Of a stretch of 64,000 nt of DNA, positions 52,630 through 61,762 are shown piece by piece; positions within the stretch are counted from its first letter, which is position 1, and every line of letters begins with the position of its first letter. This DNA comes from Leptospira noguchii serovar Panama str. CZ214 (GTDB taxonomy: Bacteria; Spirochaetota; Leptospiria; Leptospirales; Leptospiraceae): assembly GCF_000306255.2 (NCBI RefSeq), contig NZ_AKWY02000034.1, positions 620,001 through 684,000 on the forward strand, given 5' to 3'. The notes under the pieces were generated by a model. That model ran no database searches and was not told where the DNA came from. It saw only the letters and a program-made list of their open reading frames with translations. A program made the translations under genes and the position numbers.

Positions 52630-54222
52630 GTGTATCCGCTAAGTTTAGAACTACAATATTCCAAACTTTGGAGAGATGAGGTTTCCCGTTTTGCCAAACA
52701 GGTAAACTCTGTAATCCTCAACGGTGTTCAAACCTATTCTAAAGAGGCACGTGCGGATGGCTATTTCTTTGAGCCTGTTGTTCGGTTGGATGTTTCCGAT
52801 CTCCGAGTCTTGCTCAACCAACTCAAAAATCAATATGGGGATTTCGCTCCTCGAAAAGAATTCGAATCCCAGATCAAACAAAACGTTCAAATGATCGATG
52901 CGTGGTCTCGGGACAAAACGAATTCGTTCATTAACAAACAATATGAAAGTATGAACTTCCCGCCTCGCGCTGGGGTTGTAGGAGGTGATCGATCGTTGTT
53001 TCGCGTTCCTGGAATTCCAGTCTCTCAAAAAGAGTCCGGCGAAATTTGGGACCGAGTTAACAAGATGATAAAGGAACAATCGAGTCTTGCGTCCAACGCT
53101 TTCCGAGACCACTTCGAAGCTGTTCAGAAAATCGTAACCGATGGACTTACCAAAAGATTGAAGTATCAGGACATTGCTACCCAAATCCAAAACGCAACTG
53201 GAGTTTCCGAACGTCGTGCGGAGTTTTGGGCGAAAGACCAAACCGGAAAATTTTTCAGCCAACAAAACAAACTCAGGCAAACAAATGCCGGATTTCCCGG
53301 CTTCGTTTGGAGAACTCAAAAAGACTCTAAGGTTCGAGATTCTCATTCACATGTCGCAGATAAATTTTACAAGTGGGGAGAACTTCCCTTTGTTAATCGC
53401 AAAGGTGGGCTGCCTGCTCGACTGGCTCCCGGTGACGATTATCGTTGTCGGTGCTGGGCAGAACCTTCATGGGGACCACAGGGATCTAAAAAGAATAATC
53501 CGAAGCCTTCTGGTTCTTCCCCCAAAATTATACTTCCCCCACGTCCTCAAACTCAATCAATCGTTCCGATTTTACATTCAGTAAATCTGAATCTTCCCGA
53601 TCCGACAGTTCACGCCAACATTCAAAAAACGATTTCCGATCTGGATTCCATTTTGAAATTTCCAAAGGATCGAACCAACATCGGAGTCCATTATCTCGCC
53701 GGATCTAATTTAAAGAAAAACATCGCGGGCCTTTTTAATCCGAATACGAATCGAATTGAAATCAACAGCGGATTGAAATTTAAAGACACATACCAATCGA
53801 CTTTTGTTCACGAGTTCGCGCATGCAATGGACTATCGTTGGTTGGGTAAGGATGGACGATATGAAAGTCATTCCGGGCCTGATTTCGCGGAGTTTAAAAA
53901 CGTAGTTCAAAAAACGGAGTTGTATAAGCGACTACAACAAATCGGTAGAGAGGGGCGAACAAAAGTTCCCGGCCTCGATGTTCCTGTTGCATTGAGCAGA
54001 ACTCAAAAAAGCTTGATTCCTTATTTTCTTACGACGGAGGAGCTCTTTGCGAGAGCGACGGAGATTTGGACAGCAGAAAGAACCGGTTCTAAAAATCTCC
54101 TTGCTCAAATTCAAAAAAAGAATAGTATGAATTTCGTAAATCATTACTGGGATGAAGACGACTTCAAACCTGTCTTATCGGTTCTTGATAAGATATTTAA
54201 AACGATGGGTTACTTGAAATGA
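52630..54222 (+). CDS. MuF (SPP1 gp7)-type head protein fused to a zincin metallopeptidase
   Basis: 530 residues from GTG 52630. Residues 1-285 are a MuF-type head morphogenesis domain with the Cys/His end (SKVRDSHSHVADKF, GDDYRCRCWAEPSW). A Pro-rich linker (about 286-320) leads to a C-terminal domain with HEFAHAMDYRWLG (HExxH) and TTEELFARATEIW, whose Glu may be the third zinc ligand. MuF proteins can carry effector domains that enter the host with the DNA. Confidence 0.8.
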   Translation: MYPLSLELQYSKLWRDEVSRFAKQVNSVILNGVQTYSKEARADGYFFEPVVRLDVSDLRVLLNQLKNQYGDFAPRKEFESQIKQNVQMIDAWSRDKTNSFINKQYESMNFPPRAGVVGGDRSLFRVPGIPVSQKESGEIWDRVNKMIKEQSSLASNAFRDHFEAVQKIVTDGLTKRLKYQDIATQIQNATGVSERRAEFWAKDQTGKFFSQQNKLRQTNAGFPGFVWRTQKDSKVRDSHSHVADKFYKWGELPFVNRKGGLPARLAPGDDYRCRCWAEPSWGPQGSKKNNPKPSGSSPKIILPPRPQTQSIVPILHSVNLNLPDPTVHANIQKTISDLDSILKFPKDRTNIGVHYLAGSNLKKNIAGLFNPNTNRIEINSGLKFKDTYQSTFVHEFAHAMDYRWLGKDGRYESHSGPDFAEFKNVVQKTELYKRLQQIGREGRTKVPGLDVPVALSRTQKSLIPYFLTTEELFARATEIWTAERTGSKNLLAQIQKKNSMNFVNHYWDEDDFKPVLSVLDKIFKTMGYLK

Positions 54223-54431
54223 AACGAGTTTCAGATATACTTCCAACTTTAACACCGGATAAGGTCGCTGAACTTTATGGAAAACTGGGCGACCCCAGTG
54301 CACAAAGAAACGAAGTGGTCGCAGCAATTATGAAAGTTAAAAACGTTTCCGAAGACGAAGCCCAAAACATTTTTGATTTCAATCTCTCAATGGTATCTCA
54401 GATGGAATCGGATCTCGATTCTCGTAAGTAG
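54219..54431 (+). CDS. Small phage protein, 70 residues
   Basis: Overlaps the MuF-peptidase stop (ATGA). Acidic, helical (KVAELYGKLGDPSAQ). Possibly a head accessory. Function unknown. Confidence 0.6.
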   Translation: MKRVSDILPTLTPDKVAELYGKLGDPSAQRNEVVAAIMKVKNVSEDEAQNIFDFNLSMVSQMESDLDSRK

Positions 54432-54543
54432 TTTCCATCTCTAAAAAATCTTCCTCACCTCCACTAAAAACGTCGGAAATTGCGGTCTCTTGTGTGACCT
54501 TGCGACCTTGTTTCTCTGGTAGGTTTACGTTATTATTCAATGC

Positions 54544-55749
54544 GTGAAACCGGAAAACGGAATTCGTTACGATTCTGCAACTGTCGAGCTGGAAGGACTT
54601 ATAGAGGATGAAGCCGTTCTTCGGTGCCCTCTCGTCCTCGCTCGTGTCGGTGTATTCCCTTATACTCACTCTGATGGAAGAATTGTTCGAGAGGCAAAAT
54701 TACCGGAAGAACTTTTCTCTCCGGAAACTCTCGCGTCTATACCGGGGAGACCCATTACTAAAAATCATCCTCCTATTTCAGACAACGACGGGCTGATCAA
54801 CGATACGAACTATTCGTTATATGCGAAAGGCTCTCTTGGTGACTCTGTAAAAGTGAAGGGCGACGGAATTTGGGTCAATGAAACTATCTGGGACGCAAAA
54901 TTAAAAGATTCGTTAAAACGACGTGATAAGGTGCAAATATCGTCGGGCTTTCGTTCGAAACTCGATTGGACGCCAGGCACCTTCAGGGGACAACAATACG
55001 ATGTAGTTCAGAGAGATATTCGTTTTAACCACGCCGCTCATGTTGACAAAGGCCGCGCGGGTGATTCCGTTCGCGTCTACCTCGACCATGCCGATTTTCC
55101 GGAAGATATAAACTTTGCCGTCATTGCGACGGATGAAAATCAAACAGGAGAAAATATGTCTGAAAAACGAGACCTGATAAAAGAATTTCGTAATTTTCTA
55201 AAGAACTTAGGAGTCGCTCGAAATGATTCCGAGCCTTCTACGGCAACAACTGAACCCGCACCGGAACCTATCGATAAAGGTAAGCAATCGCCTTCACAGG
55301 AACAAGAGCAAAATAAGACAAAAGATGATCTTATCAAATCTCTAACAGCACAAGTTGCAACTTTAACCGATGCCCTTGCGGAAATGAAAAAACTTCTGGC
55401 TTCCGCAATGGCACCAGCAACTCAGGACTCGATTGCTCAGAGCCGGATAAAGTTGATCGAGACTGTTAAGTCGATCAAGCCGGACGCGACGACGGACGGG
55501 GTTTCTGCAAGAGATCTAAAGACGCTGGTCATCAAAGAAACGTTACCTTCTGCAAAGCTTGATTCAATCGACGATCAGGAATTGGACATTCGCTATGAAT
55601 CTGCCGTAGAGCTTGCTCGCGAAAAAGCGTCTGTTCGAGGCGGTTCGAATAACCAGGAACAACAAAAACCAACTCCAAGGCAAGATGCTGATGATTTGAA
55701 GAAAATTCAGGAAGCACGGCTGAAAATGAACAAAAGAGGAGATAAGTAA
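54544..55749 (+). CDS. DUF2213-type prohead protease/scaffold
   Basis: 401 residues from GTG 54544. The N-terminus has LARVGVFPYTHSDGRIVREAKLPE and GRPITKNHPP as in DUF2213; the C-terminal half (about 205-320) is a Glu/Gln coiled coil with an acidic region, i.e. scaffold-like. Protease fused to scaffold is a known head assembly layout. It is followed by decoration and capsid genes. Confidence 0.8.
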   Translation: MKPENGIRYDSATVELEGLIEDEAVLRCPLVLARVGVFPYTHSDGRIVREAKLPEELFSPETLASIPGRPITKNHPPISDNDGLINDTNYSLYAKGSLGDSVKVKGDGIWVNETIWDAKLKDSLKRRDKVQISSGFRSKLDWTPGTFRGQQYDVVQRDIRFNHAAHVDKGRAGDSVRVYLDHADFPEDINFAVIATDENQTGENMSEKRDLIKEFRNFLKNLGVARNDSEPSTATTEPAPEPIDKGKQSPSQEQEQNKTKDDLIKSLTAQVATLTDALAEMKKLLASAMAPATQDSIAQSRIKLIETVKSIKPDATTDGVSARDLKTLVIKETLPSAKLDSIDDQELDIRYESAVELAREKASVRGGSNNQEQQKPTPRQDADDLKKIQEARLKMNKRGDK

Positions 55750-55750
55750 C

Positions 55751-56398
55751 ATGAATCTGAAAATTTTGTTAAGTTTTCTAACCTTGTTTTACATTGTGAT
55801 TTTCGGGATTTCATATTTCGAAGTAATTCCGTCCGAATTCCTACAAGTATTTTTCCCAATCGGTGCATTATTCGCTCTCATTGGAGCTCCGGTTCCTGAA
55901 GGCGGATTGTATAACGAACAACCCGGACTATTGGGAACCTCCTCCAGAGATTCGAAAGACGAGCGTAAGCGAGGAAGCGTTGTTTCAATCGGCAAATTAC
56001 CTTTTGGTTCCGCAGTGATGCTCGTCTCTGGCGGAGAAGGTATTTCTGTTATAGGTGCTGACGCGGTTCAAGTCTCTTCCAATTTGCGATTTGATGGGGT
56101 GACATCCTATTCTAATGCCGCAGGAGACCTGAAAAATCTTTCTTACGACGACGGTGAACTTTGCACCTTCTTTGATAAAGGATACGTTTGGGTTCCTTGC
56201 GAGGAAGCAACTACGGAATTCGATACGGTTCGTATTCGAGTTGTTCAAGAAGGCACAAATGTCGTCGGGTCGTTTCGTAGAACCGCTATCCCTGGAAAGA
56301 CTGCCGTTATCACAGGGGTTAAGTTTGCATCAAACCAAAATGTCGGAATAGCGGAACTGAACCTCGTGTCAGGTTTCACAATCACATTGGATAACTAA
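55751..56398 (+). CDS. Capsid decoration-like protein with hydrophobic N-terminus
   Basis: 215 residues. From about residue 65 (KRGSVVSIGKLPFGSAVML) it looks like DUF2190-type cement proteins. The first 45 residues carry two hydrophobic segments (LKILLSFLTLFYIVIFGISY and FLQVFFPIGALFALIGA), not expected in a capsid protein. Fusion of a small membrane gene and a decoration gene is possible. Position before the major capsid gene supports the structural role. Confidence 0.65.
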   Translation: MNLKILLSFLTLFYIVIFGISYFEVIPSEFLQVFFPIGALFALIGAPVPEGGLYNEQPGLLGTSSRDSKDERKRGSVVSIGKLPFGSAVMLVSGGEGISVIGADAVQVSSNLRFDGVTSYSNAAGDLKNLSYDDGELCTFFDKGYVWVPCEEATTEFDTVRIRVVQEGTNVVGSFRRTAIPGKTAVITGVKFASNQNVGIAELNLVSGFTITLDN

Positions 56399-56409
56399 GG
56401 AGATTATCG

Positions 56410-57396
56410 ATGCCTGAAGCAATATTTAGAAAAGAAGACTCAGAACACATTAAGACAGAACTCTTGACTCCAAGAAAAAACGAACTTGTAGCAAGAAATG
56501 TTTTCAACGTGAATTCAGATACGCCAACCTACTCACATGCCTATTCGGCTGAAGGTGTAGAGGATACCGGTTCAGCAAGGATCAGGGAATCCGGTTCGGA
56601 TTCAGACGGTTTGCCCTTAGTTGGAGAAAAAGCCACAAAGGAAACTGACAAGTTGTTGGTTATCGAGGCCGGCTTTCGGATCACACAGGATGATTTAGAC
56701 GCGGCGGAAGCGCGTAGGCAATCCGGCAAAGGTAGCGAATACCCAGTGTCCGAAAAACGACTCAACGGAACGAGACGTTATATTGCCGAGAAGGAAAATC
56801 GGGTTATTTTTCACGGCTGGAGTCTGGCTGGTAAGAAAATTAAAAGCGGTCTTTTTAACTGGCCTGGAATTCAGGAAGATCAGATTTCTGAAGTAGAAAA
56901 TGGCAAGACTGGAGTTTCTAAACGCATCTGGAAATATAAGACTCCAGAGCAGATCCTTGCAGACATCGTTGATGCTAAGGCGGAGTTGGAAGGAAGTGGT
57001 AAATTCTCAGCAGCAGGAATCCTGATCGATGATGAAGATTATCTTCGTCTACTCATGCCGGTTTCTAGTAGCTCAAACGTAACAACGCTGCAGTGGCTTC
57101 TTCAGAATAAAGAACTCTTTTTTCCGCGTGGTTTTATTCGAACGAAGGATTTGTCCTACAACATCCTGAACAAAAAAATCGGGAACGACTCCGTCGGTGG
57201 ATTTTGCGTTTTCGACGATGCTTCCGATGTTGCGGAAATCATCATCGCAAGAGACTTGGAAGTGGCAGAAGAACCGTTCAGTTCTTACGCCGGACAAATG
57301 AAAGTAAGGGCCTATGAAAAGATCGGCGGAATTCACGTTTACCAATCCAAAGGTATCGTGATGCGCTATGGAACTCATACGGTTAAAACCGTATAA
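56410..57396 (+). CDS. Major capsid protein
   Basis: 328 residues, DUF2184/encapsulin-like HK97 fold: N-arm, LLVIEAGFRITQDDLDAAEA and RYIAEKENRVIFHG helices, C-terminal IIARDLEVAEEPFSSY. AAGGAGATTATCG precedes the ATG. Builds the icosahedral head. Preceded by decoration and followed by connector genes. Confidence 0.8.
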   Translation: MPEAIFRKEDSEHIKTELLTPRKNELVARNVFNVNSDTPTYSHAYSAEGVEDTGSARIRESGSDSDGLPLVGEKATKETDKLLVIEAGFRITQDDLDAAEARRQSGKGSEYPVSEKRLNGTRRYIAEKENRVIFHGWSLAGKKIKSGLFNWPGIQEDQISEVENGKTGVSKRIWKYKTPEQILADIVDAKAELEGSGKFSAAGILIDDEDYLRLLMPVSSSSNVTTLQWLLQNKELFFPRGFIRTKDLSYNILNKKIGNDSVGGFCVFDDASDVAEIIIARDLEVAEEPFSSYAGQMKVRAYEKIGGIHVYQSKGIVMRYGTHTVKTV

Positions 57397-57408
57397 GGAT
57401 CGTCAACC

Positions 57409-57753
57409 ATGCCAAGAGCAAGTATAGCACAGCTTAGAGCGTATGTCGGAGATCCAATCGCGGACTTAACAGATTCAGAACTCCAGTTGTTTCTTGATGA
57501 TGCTGTCGCAAGCGTCATTGGTAACACTACGCTTTCTGAATCTCACCCGCGATTCAATGAGCTTCAACGTGCCCGAGCGGCTTACTTGCTCTTCAATGCA
57601 AATCGTATGAAGAACGAAGTGATGGCAGAATCGGCGGACGGAATTTCTCGTAACTACGATACGAATATTTCACCGGGTATGCAAGTATCTTGGCTGGATC
57701 TATATAACCAAAAACGAACTGAAATCCTTGGATTCAGGGGACGAATCGGATAA
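57409..57753 (+). CDS. Head-tail connector protein, DUF4054-like
   Basis: 114 residues, helical; starts PRASIAQLRAYVGDPIADLT, typical of DUF4054/gp6-like adaptors. Overlaps the next gene by one base (TAATG). Confidence 0.7.
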   Translation: MPRASIAQLRAYVGDPIADLTDSELQLFLDDAVASVIGNTTLSESHPRFNELQRARAAYLLFNANRMKNEVMAESADGISRNYDTNISPGMQVSWLDLYNQKRTEILGFRGRIG

Positions 57754-58391
57754 TGCCAGCGATAATTGAAGATAATACGAATCTGGATCAACTCATTAAG
57801 GATTTGGAATATATAGAATCGGCAACGATCACAGTCGGCCTTGTAGGTTCCGTTGATAGTGATTTATTGAAGAGTGCCGGGGCCAATGAATTTGGCGCAG
57901 TGATCAGGCCAAAGAATTCAAAATGGCTGACGATTCCTTTACTTCCGGAACTTCGCGGAAAGAGTCCTCGGAGTATCTCAGGTCTTAAATTCATTCCTCC
58001 GAAAAAAGGAAAATCATCGGCAATGCTCGCAAAGTCGGAAGGTGGTCATTTGGTCCCTCTCTTCATTCTTACTAAAAAGGTCGTTATCCCGGAAAGATCC
58101 TGGCTACGCGGAACCTTTGATTTGCAATCCTTCCAAGACGCTGTGATGGCAGAATTTGAAAAAGGAATTCAAGATTTCTTAAATGCGGAAATTGAGGCAA
58201 TACAGGTTTTGCATCGAGTCGGGCTTAGAGCCGTTTCCGAAATCAAAAACCGAATTGTAAATAATGATCCTCCGTTCAAAGACCTTTCTGGATTGACTAC
58301 AAATTTAAAAGGAAACGCAAAACCTTTGCGAGATCAATTAAGATTATTTAATGCGATCAACTACGCAATAGATGGGAAGGTGGCTACATGA
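57753..58391 (+). CDS. Virion morphogenesis / neck protein
   Basis: 212 residues. ATITVGLVGS, ANEFGAVIRP, IPERSWLRGTF and a C-terminal LRDQLRLFNAINYAI follow phage tail-completion (Mu gpG/HK97 gp10-like) proteins. Fills the head-tail joint. Overlaps the next gene by four bases. Confidence 0.7.
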   Translation: MPAIIEDNTNLDQLIKDLEYIESATITVGLVGSVDSDLLKSAGANEFGAVIRPKNSKWLTIPLLPELRGKSPRSISGLKFIPPKKGKSSAMLAKSEGGHLVPLFILTKKVVIPERSWLRGTFDLQSFQDAVMAEFEKGIQDFLNAEIEAIQVLHRVGLRAVSEIKNRIVNNDPPFKDLSGLTTNLKGNAKPLRDQLRLFNAINYAIDGKVAT

Positions 58392-58741
58392 GTCTTACGG
58401 GTGTTTCCGAATCTCTTAAACCGTTCATACGGCCGGTTGTGTATTACAAGAAGATGAAAACGAAGAACGCAAAGGGAGAAGTCATCACTACATACGAAAG
58501 CGGAGTTCCTTTGGATTTACCAGTGACCACTGTGAGCACAAGACTACTGATTGCGATGTCGGAAGGATCATATACATCGGAAGATAGAAACTTCTATCAG
58601 CTTGGGAACGCTCTTCCAATTGATTACGAGGATAAGTTCGAGTTCAACGGAGTAAAATACCTCGTCACGATGATTAAGGATATGACGTTTGAAGCTGGAT
58701 ACATTCGTTACGTCTGCAAAAAGGAGATTCGTAAATTATGA
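58388..58741 (+). CDS. Head closure protein candidate
   Basis: 117 residues, beta-rich (YYKKMKTKNAKGEVITTYESG). Between morphogenesis and neck-terminator genes and overlapping both, so probably a head closure or stopper protein. Confidence 0.6.
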   Translation: MSLTGVSESLKPFIRPVVYYKKMKTKNAKGEVITTYESGVPLDLPVTTVSTRLLIAMSEGSYTSEDRNFYQLGNALPIDYEDKFEFNGVKYLVTMIKDMTFEAGYIRYVCKKEIRKL

Positions 58742-59262
58742 AATACGAATATATACGATCCGTGATGGATAAACTTCAGGCAGTCTTGGAAGTATCCTAT
58801 CCCGGAATCAAAATTGAGTTAGGTGATCAGAATGTCGATACGCCTGAGTATCCTTTCGGCTCATATAAGATTCTTGTTTTAAATCAAGATCCGACAAAGT
58901 CCGCGTCTTCCTGGATAGAAGCAACGAGCGCGGAAGACTTCAAACAGGCCTTTCGGAAAAATCAAACGGCATCGATCAGTCTCGCATTCCTGCACAACTC
59001 ATCGATTTCTACATGTTGGGATTTGTGCCAGATGGCTGTTGATTGGTTTGATTCGATTCAAGGGATGACAGAATGCGAAAAGTTTGGAATTACTCCGCAA
59101 CTCATAACCGGAGATGTCCAAGACAGAACCACCGTTTTGGAATCAACGCAATACGAATACAAGGCGGGATTTGACGTTATGTTCAGATCCAGGAAGTTCA
59201 ACGAAACACAGGGCAAAACAACCGCAAGCGCGCCTTCGGTTGAATTTCAGGAGGAAGCATGA
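58738..59262 (+). CDS. Phage neck terminator protein gp12-like (LIC_12616 family)
   Basis: 174 residues; DKLQAVLEVSYPGIKIELG, SISLAFLHNSS and a C-terminal GFDVMFRSRKF match the neck terminator family named after a Leptospira locus. Sits just upstream of the sheath gene, as expected for a tail terminator. Confidence 0.7.
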   Translation: MKYEYIRSVMDKLQAVLEVSYPGIKIELGDQNVDTPEYPFGSYKILVLNQDPTKSASSWIEATSAEDFKQAFRKNQTASISLAFLHNSSISTCWDLCQMAVDWFDSIQGMTECEKFGITPQLITGDVQDRTTVLESTQYEYKAGFDVMFRSRKFNETQGKTTASAPSVEFQEEA

Positions 59263-60638
59263 GCGCACAGACCATTTCCAAAATCGATCCGATTTCAATC
59301 AATATTTTTCTTAGAAACACCCCCGTTTCTCAAATGGGATTCGGACTACCGATGATTTTGGGGATCAAAGCACCTATCTATTTTCTTCAAATCGGAACCG
59401 CTACGAGTGGGCTCGTTTGGAAATCCGCAACGTCGGGCGTTGTTTTTATCCAAGTAAAATACGTCATCAACGGAAACAATACGGCTCTCAGCGTAGTTCG
59501 CTCCGGAACCGGAACGGAAAACGATCCGTATACAATTACGGTCAACGTCGCAACGAACGGAAGCGGAATCGCAACCTCTACCGCCCATCAAATCAAACTC
59601 GCGGCGGAAGCAGTCTCCAACGTGGCAGGTGCGACAAAGATCGTAGACGTTGTAGAAGTTGCCAATACCGGAAGCGGTGTTGTTTCAGCGTTTGCTCAAG
59701 CACCTCTCTATTATGAAAGATACATGGAAATCACTTCCGCGGATGATCTTTTGGGACTCGGCTTTCTTTCTACGGATAAGGAATACATCCAAGCGACGCA
59801 GGTCTTTCGACAAACGCCAAGGCCAAAGACAGTCGCTGTTTTACTTTTGACTACATGGGCGAATGCGGCGACTGAGATCGCAGCTCTCAGAAACTCAGGA
59901 CAAGACGCTTGGTTTAAAACCATTGCGACTACGCATAACAAAAATGAAATATACACGTTAGGGGACTATCTCGCCTCCATCGAGAAAATGTTCTTTGCTT
60001 GCACAGATGATTTGACCGCACTCGTGGGAAGAAATTCGATTTGGGAATATTTGATGATTCACAAGAATCCTGATTCTTTCCCGGAGGCCGCATGGGTTGG
60101 AAATACAGCTCCTCGAAGGGTTGGATCGTATAACTACGCATATTTGCCGTTGGATGGCGTGGAGAATTCCGGATACACGAACTCTCAAGCGAGTTCTATC
60201 CTTTCCGACAAGGGAAATCTGATCGTTGATTTCGGAGGAAGGCAAGTTCCCTATCCAGGAATTTCGACCGCTCAGGTTTATGCAGATGTGGTAGAAAATC
60301 GAGTTTGGTTGAAAGCACGACTCCGAGAGAACATCACAAGTCTCTTCCTAAACTCCGACGTAGTTCCTTACACGATTCAAGGAATTCAAATGATTGAAGC
60401 ACGGATGCGAGAGGTTTTCGTTCAAGCCGGTGTTCAAGGAATCATCGCGCCTGTCGAAACGGATGCGGACAAAGCGCGCTCCGATTTAGGAGACTATCAA
60501 TACAAAATCAACTTACCCGAAACGATCGATGAGATTCCGACGAACGATCGGAACAATCGTATTTTGCCTAACGTCACTTTTTCGTGTCGTTTGAGAGGAG
60601 CAATTAACGAAGTCGATATTGACGGTGAACTTACCTAA
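59259..60638 (+). CDS. Tail sheath protein, DUF3383-type
   Basis: 459 residues. N-terminal sheath domain, an inserted beta domain (about 45-140, VKYVINGNNTALSVV and NGSGIATSTAHQIKLAAE), YYERYMEITSADDLLGLGF, and the C-terminal SFSCRLRGAINEVDIDG. Shows a contractile (myovirus) tail. Starts within the previous stop (ATGA). Confidence 0.8.
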   Translation: MSAQTISKIDPISINIFLRNTPVSQMGFGLPMILGIKAPIYFLQIGTATSGLVWKSATSGVVFIQVKYVINGNNTALSVVRSGTGTENDPYTITVNVATNGSGIATSTAHQIKLAAEAVSNVAGATKIVDVVEVANTGSGVVSAFAQAPLYYERYMEITSADDLLGLGFLSTDKEYIQATQVFRQTPRPKTVAVLLLTTWANAATEIAALRNSGQDAWFKTIATTHNKNEIYTLGDYLASIEKMFFACTDDLTALVGRNSIWEYLMIHKNPDSFPEAAWVGNTAPRRVGSYNYAYLPLDGVENSGYTNSQASSILSDKGNLIVDFGGRQVPYPGISTAQVYADVVENRVWLKARLRENITSLFLNSDVVPYTIQGIQMIEARMREVFVQAGVQGIIAPVETDADKARSDLGDYQYKINLPETIDEIPTNDRNNRILPNVTFSCRLRGAINEVDIDGELT

Positions 60639-60651
60639 AAGGAGCAATCGA

Positions 60652-61062
60652 ATGAATGGAATTTGGGACCCAAAGAAACTAAACGTAAACTGTAACGGAC
60701 GTGAAGTTTCCGGAATGAGCCAAGCGGATGGCTTCTTTAAAATCGAACCCGTAACCAAAGAATACATCCTATCTCAAGTTGGCATCAAGGGCGATTGGAA
60801 TATCTCAGAGGTGTATGACGGACGGGCCAAACTCACGATCGTCCTCATGGGAGATTCACCTGAGAATGAGTTCTTTTTCGCAATGGGAGAAGGAAGACTT
60901 CCATGTGTGTTTACGATGAAAGACCGATCCGATGGCGGTATGCTCGGCTTCTCCGCACAAGGGAGAGTTTGGGAAAGACCTACAATCGAACGCGGAAAGG
61001 AGTATAAGGATCGGACTTGGGTTTTTCTTCTTCCGGATTATAAAGGAGTTTTAACAGCATGA
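60652..61062 (+). CDS. Tail tube protein, DUF3277-like
   Basis: 136 residues from ATG 60652 with AAAAGGAGC upstream; the longer frame to 60619 is within the sheath gene. IWDPKKLNVNCNGREVSGMS and FFKIEPVTKEY begin a tube fold seen in DUF3277. Pairs with the sheath. Confidence 0.75.
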   Translation: MNGIWDPKKLNVNCNGREVSGMSQADGFFKIEPVTKEYILSQVGIKGDWNISEVYDGRAKLTIVLMGDSPENEFFFAMGEGRLPCVFTMKDRSDGGMLGFSAQGRVWERPTIERGKEYKDRTWVFLLPDYKGVLTA

Positions 61063-61457
61063 ACAACGAACGAGACCCCATAGCAAAACGAAACGTAGCG
61101 GAATATACAGGTCAGACGGTTCAACGAAAATCCGAATCCAAAACAGAATCGATTCCGTCTGACGACCCAATTCTTGTTGAAATCGACGACGATGCGAAAG
61201 TCGCAACGATTCAATTCGTTGACGGACATAGTTACAAACTTCAGCATCCTGGAAATCGAAAAGCCCTTCGTTGGAGACAAGAATCGATATCCTTAACGGA
61301 CGGTTTGAATCAAGACAAACTTCTGGATAAGTTCTTTAAGTTTTGTGTAAAACCAGTCTCACACAATTTTGAACCTACGTTAGACAACATCGAACCGAAT
61401 CATGTGGAGGTGTGGCTAAGAATGGCTAACCGATTTCTTAAGTGGGAGTTGGAATAA
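61059..61457 (+). CDS. Tail assembly chaperone (gpG position)
   Basis: 132 residues. Between tube and tape-measure genes. Charged N-terminus, then VEIDDDAKVATIQFVDGH and helical remainder. Acts with the frameshifted product in folding tail tube around the tape measure. Confidence 0.7.
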   Translation: MNNERDPIAKRNVAEYTGQTVQRKSESKTESIPSDDPILVEIDDDAKVATIQFVDGHSYKLQHPGNRKALRWRQESISLTDGLNQDKLLDKFFKFCVKPVSHNFEPTLDNIEPNHVEVWLRMANRFLKWELE

Positions 61458-61713
61458 CCGGTTCCCAAATTTTGAAGAGGTCCCTTCGATCGAAGAATGG
61501 TTAAAATGGATAGACGAAGAAGTCGATCGGGAATTACAAATCTGGAAACCGTTTATTTTGGGAGCAGCACAGTTTAGCCAAAGCGAGATCGAAGACGCAC
61601 CTACAATTCTATATGCGAAGATCATGGAGGTTGTGGATCGAAGGAAAAAACGAGAAGCGGAAGAGAAGACAGAGGAATTGAAGTTTTTGGCGAAGTTGAT
61701 CAGAGGAGCCTGA
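61420..61713 (+). CDS. Frameshift-encoded extension of the tail chaperone (gpGT position)
   Basis: The frame is open from 61420 and codes for FEEVPSIEEWLKWIDEEVDR and AAQFSQSEIEDAPTILY, but has no ATG/GTG start near its beginning. It lies +1 (equal to -2) relative to the upstream chaperone and overlaps it by about 38 bases. This is the layout of programmed frameshifts in tail chaperone genes. The shift may occur at CTT-AAG (61437-61442), but no classic slippery run is seen. Confidence 0.65.
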   Translation, partial: EWLTDFLSGSWNNRFPNFEEVPSIEEWLKWIDEEVDRELQIWKPFILGAAQFSQSEIEDAPTILYAKIMEVVDRRKKREAEEKTEELKFLAKLIRGA

Positions 61714-61762
61714 TCTTAATCGTATTAGAAAATTCGAATGTATAAAGGAAAAGTAAGAATAA

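Noticed and set aside
52651..53346. 231-codon minus-strand open frame within the MuF gene
   Set aside because: Antisense to a well supported phage gene in a one-direction operon; composition is not protein-like.
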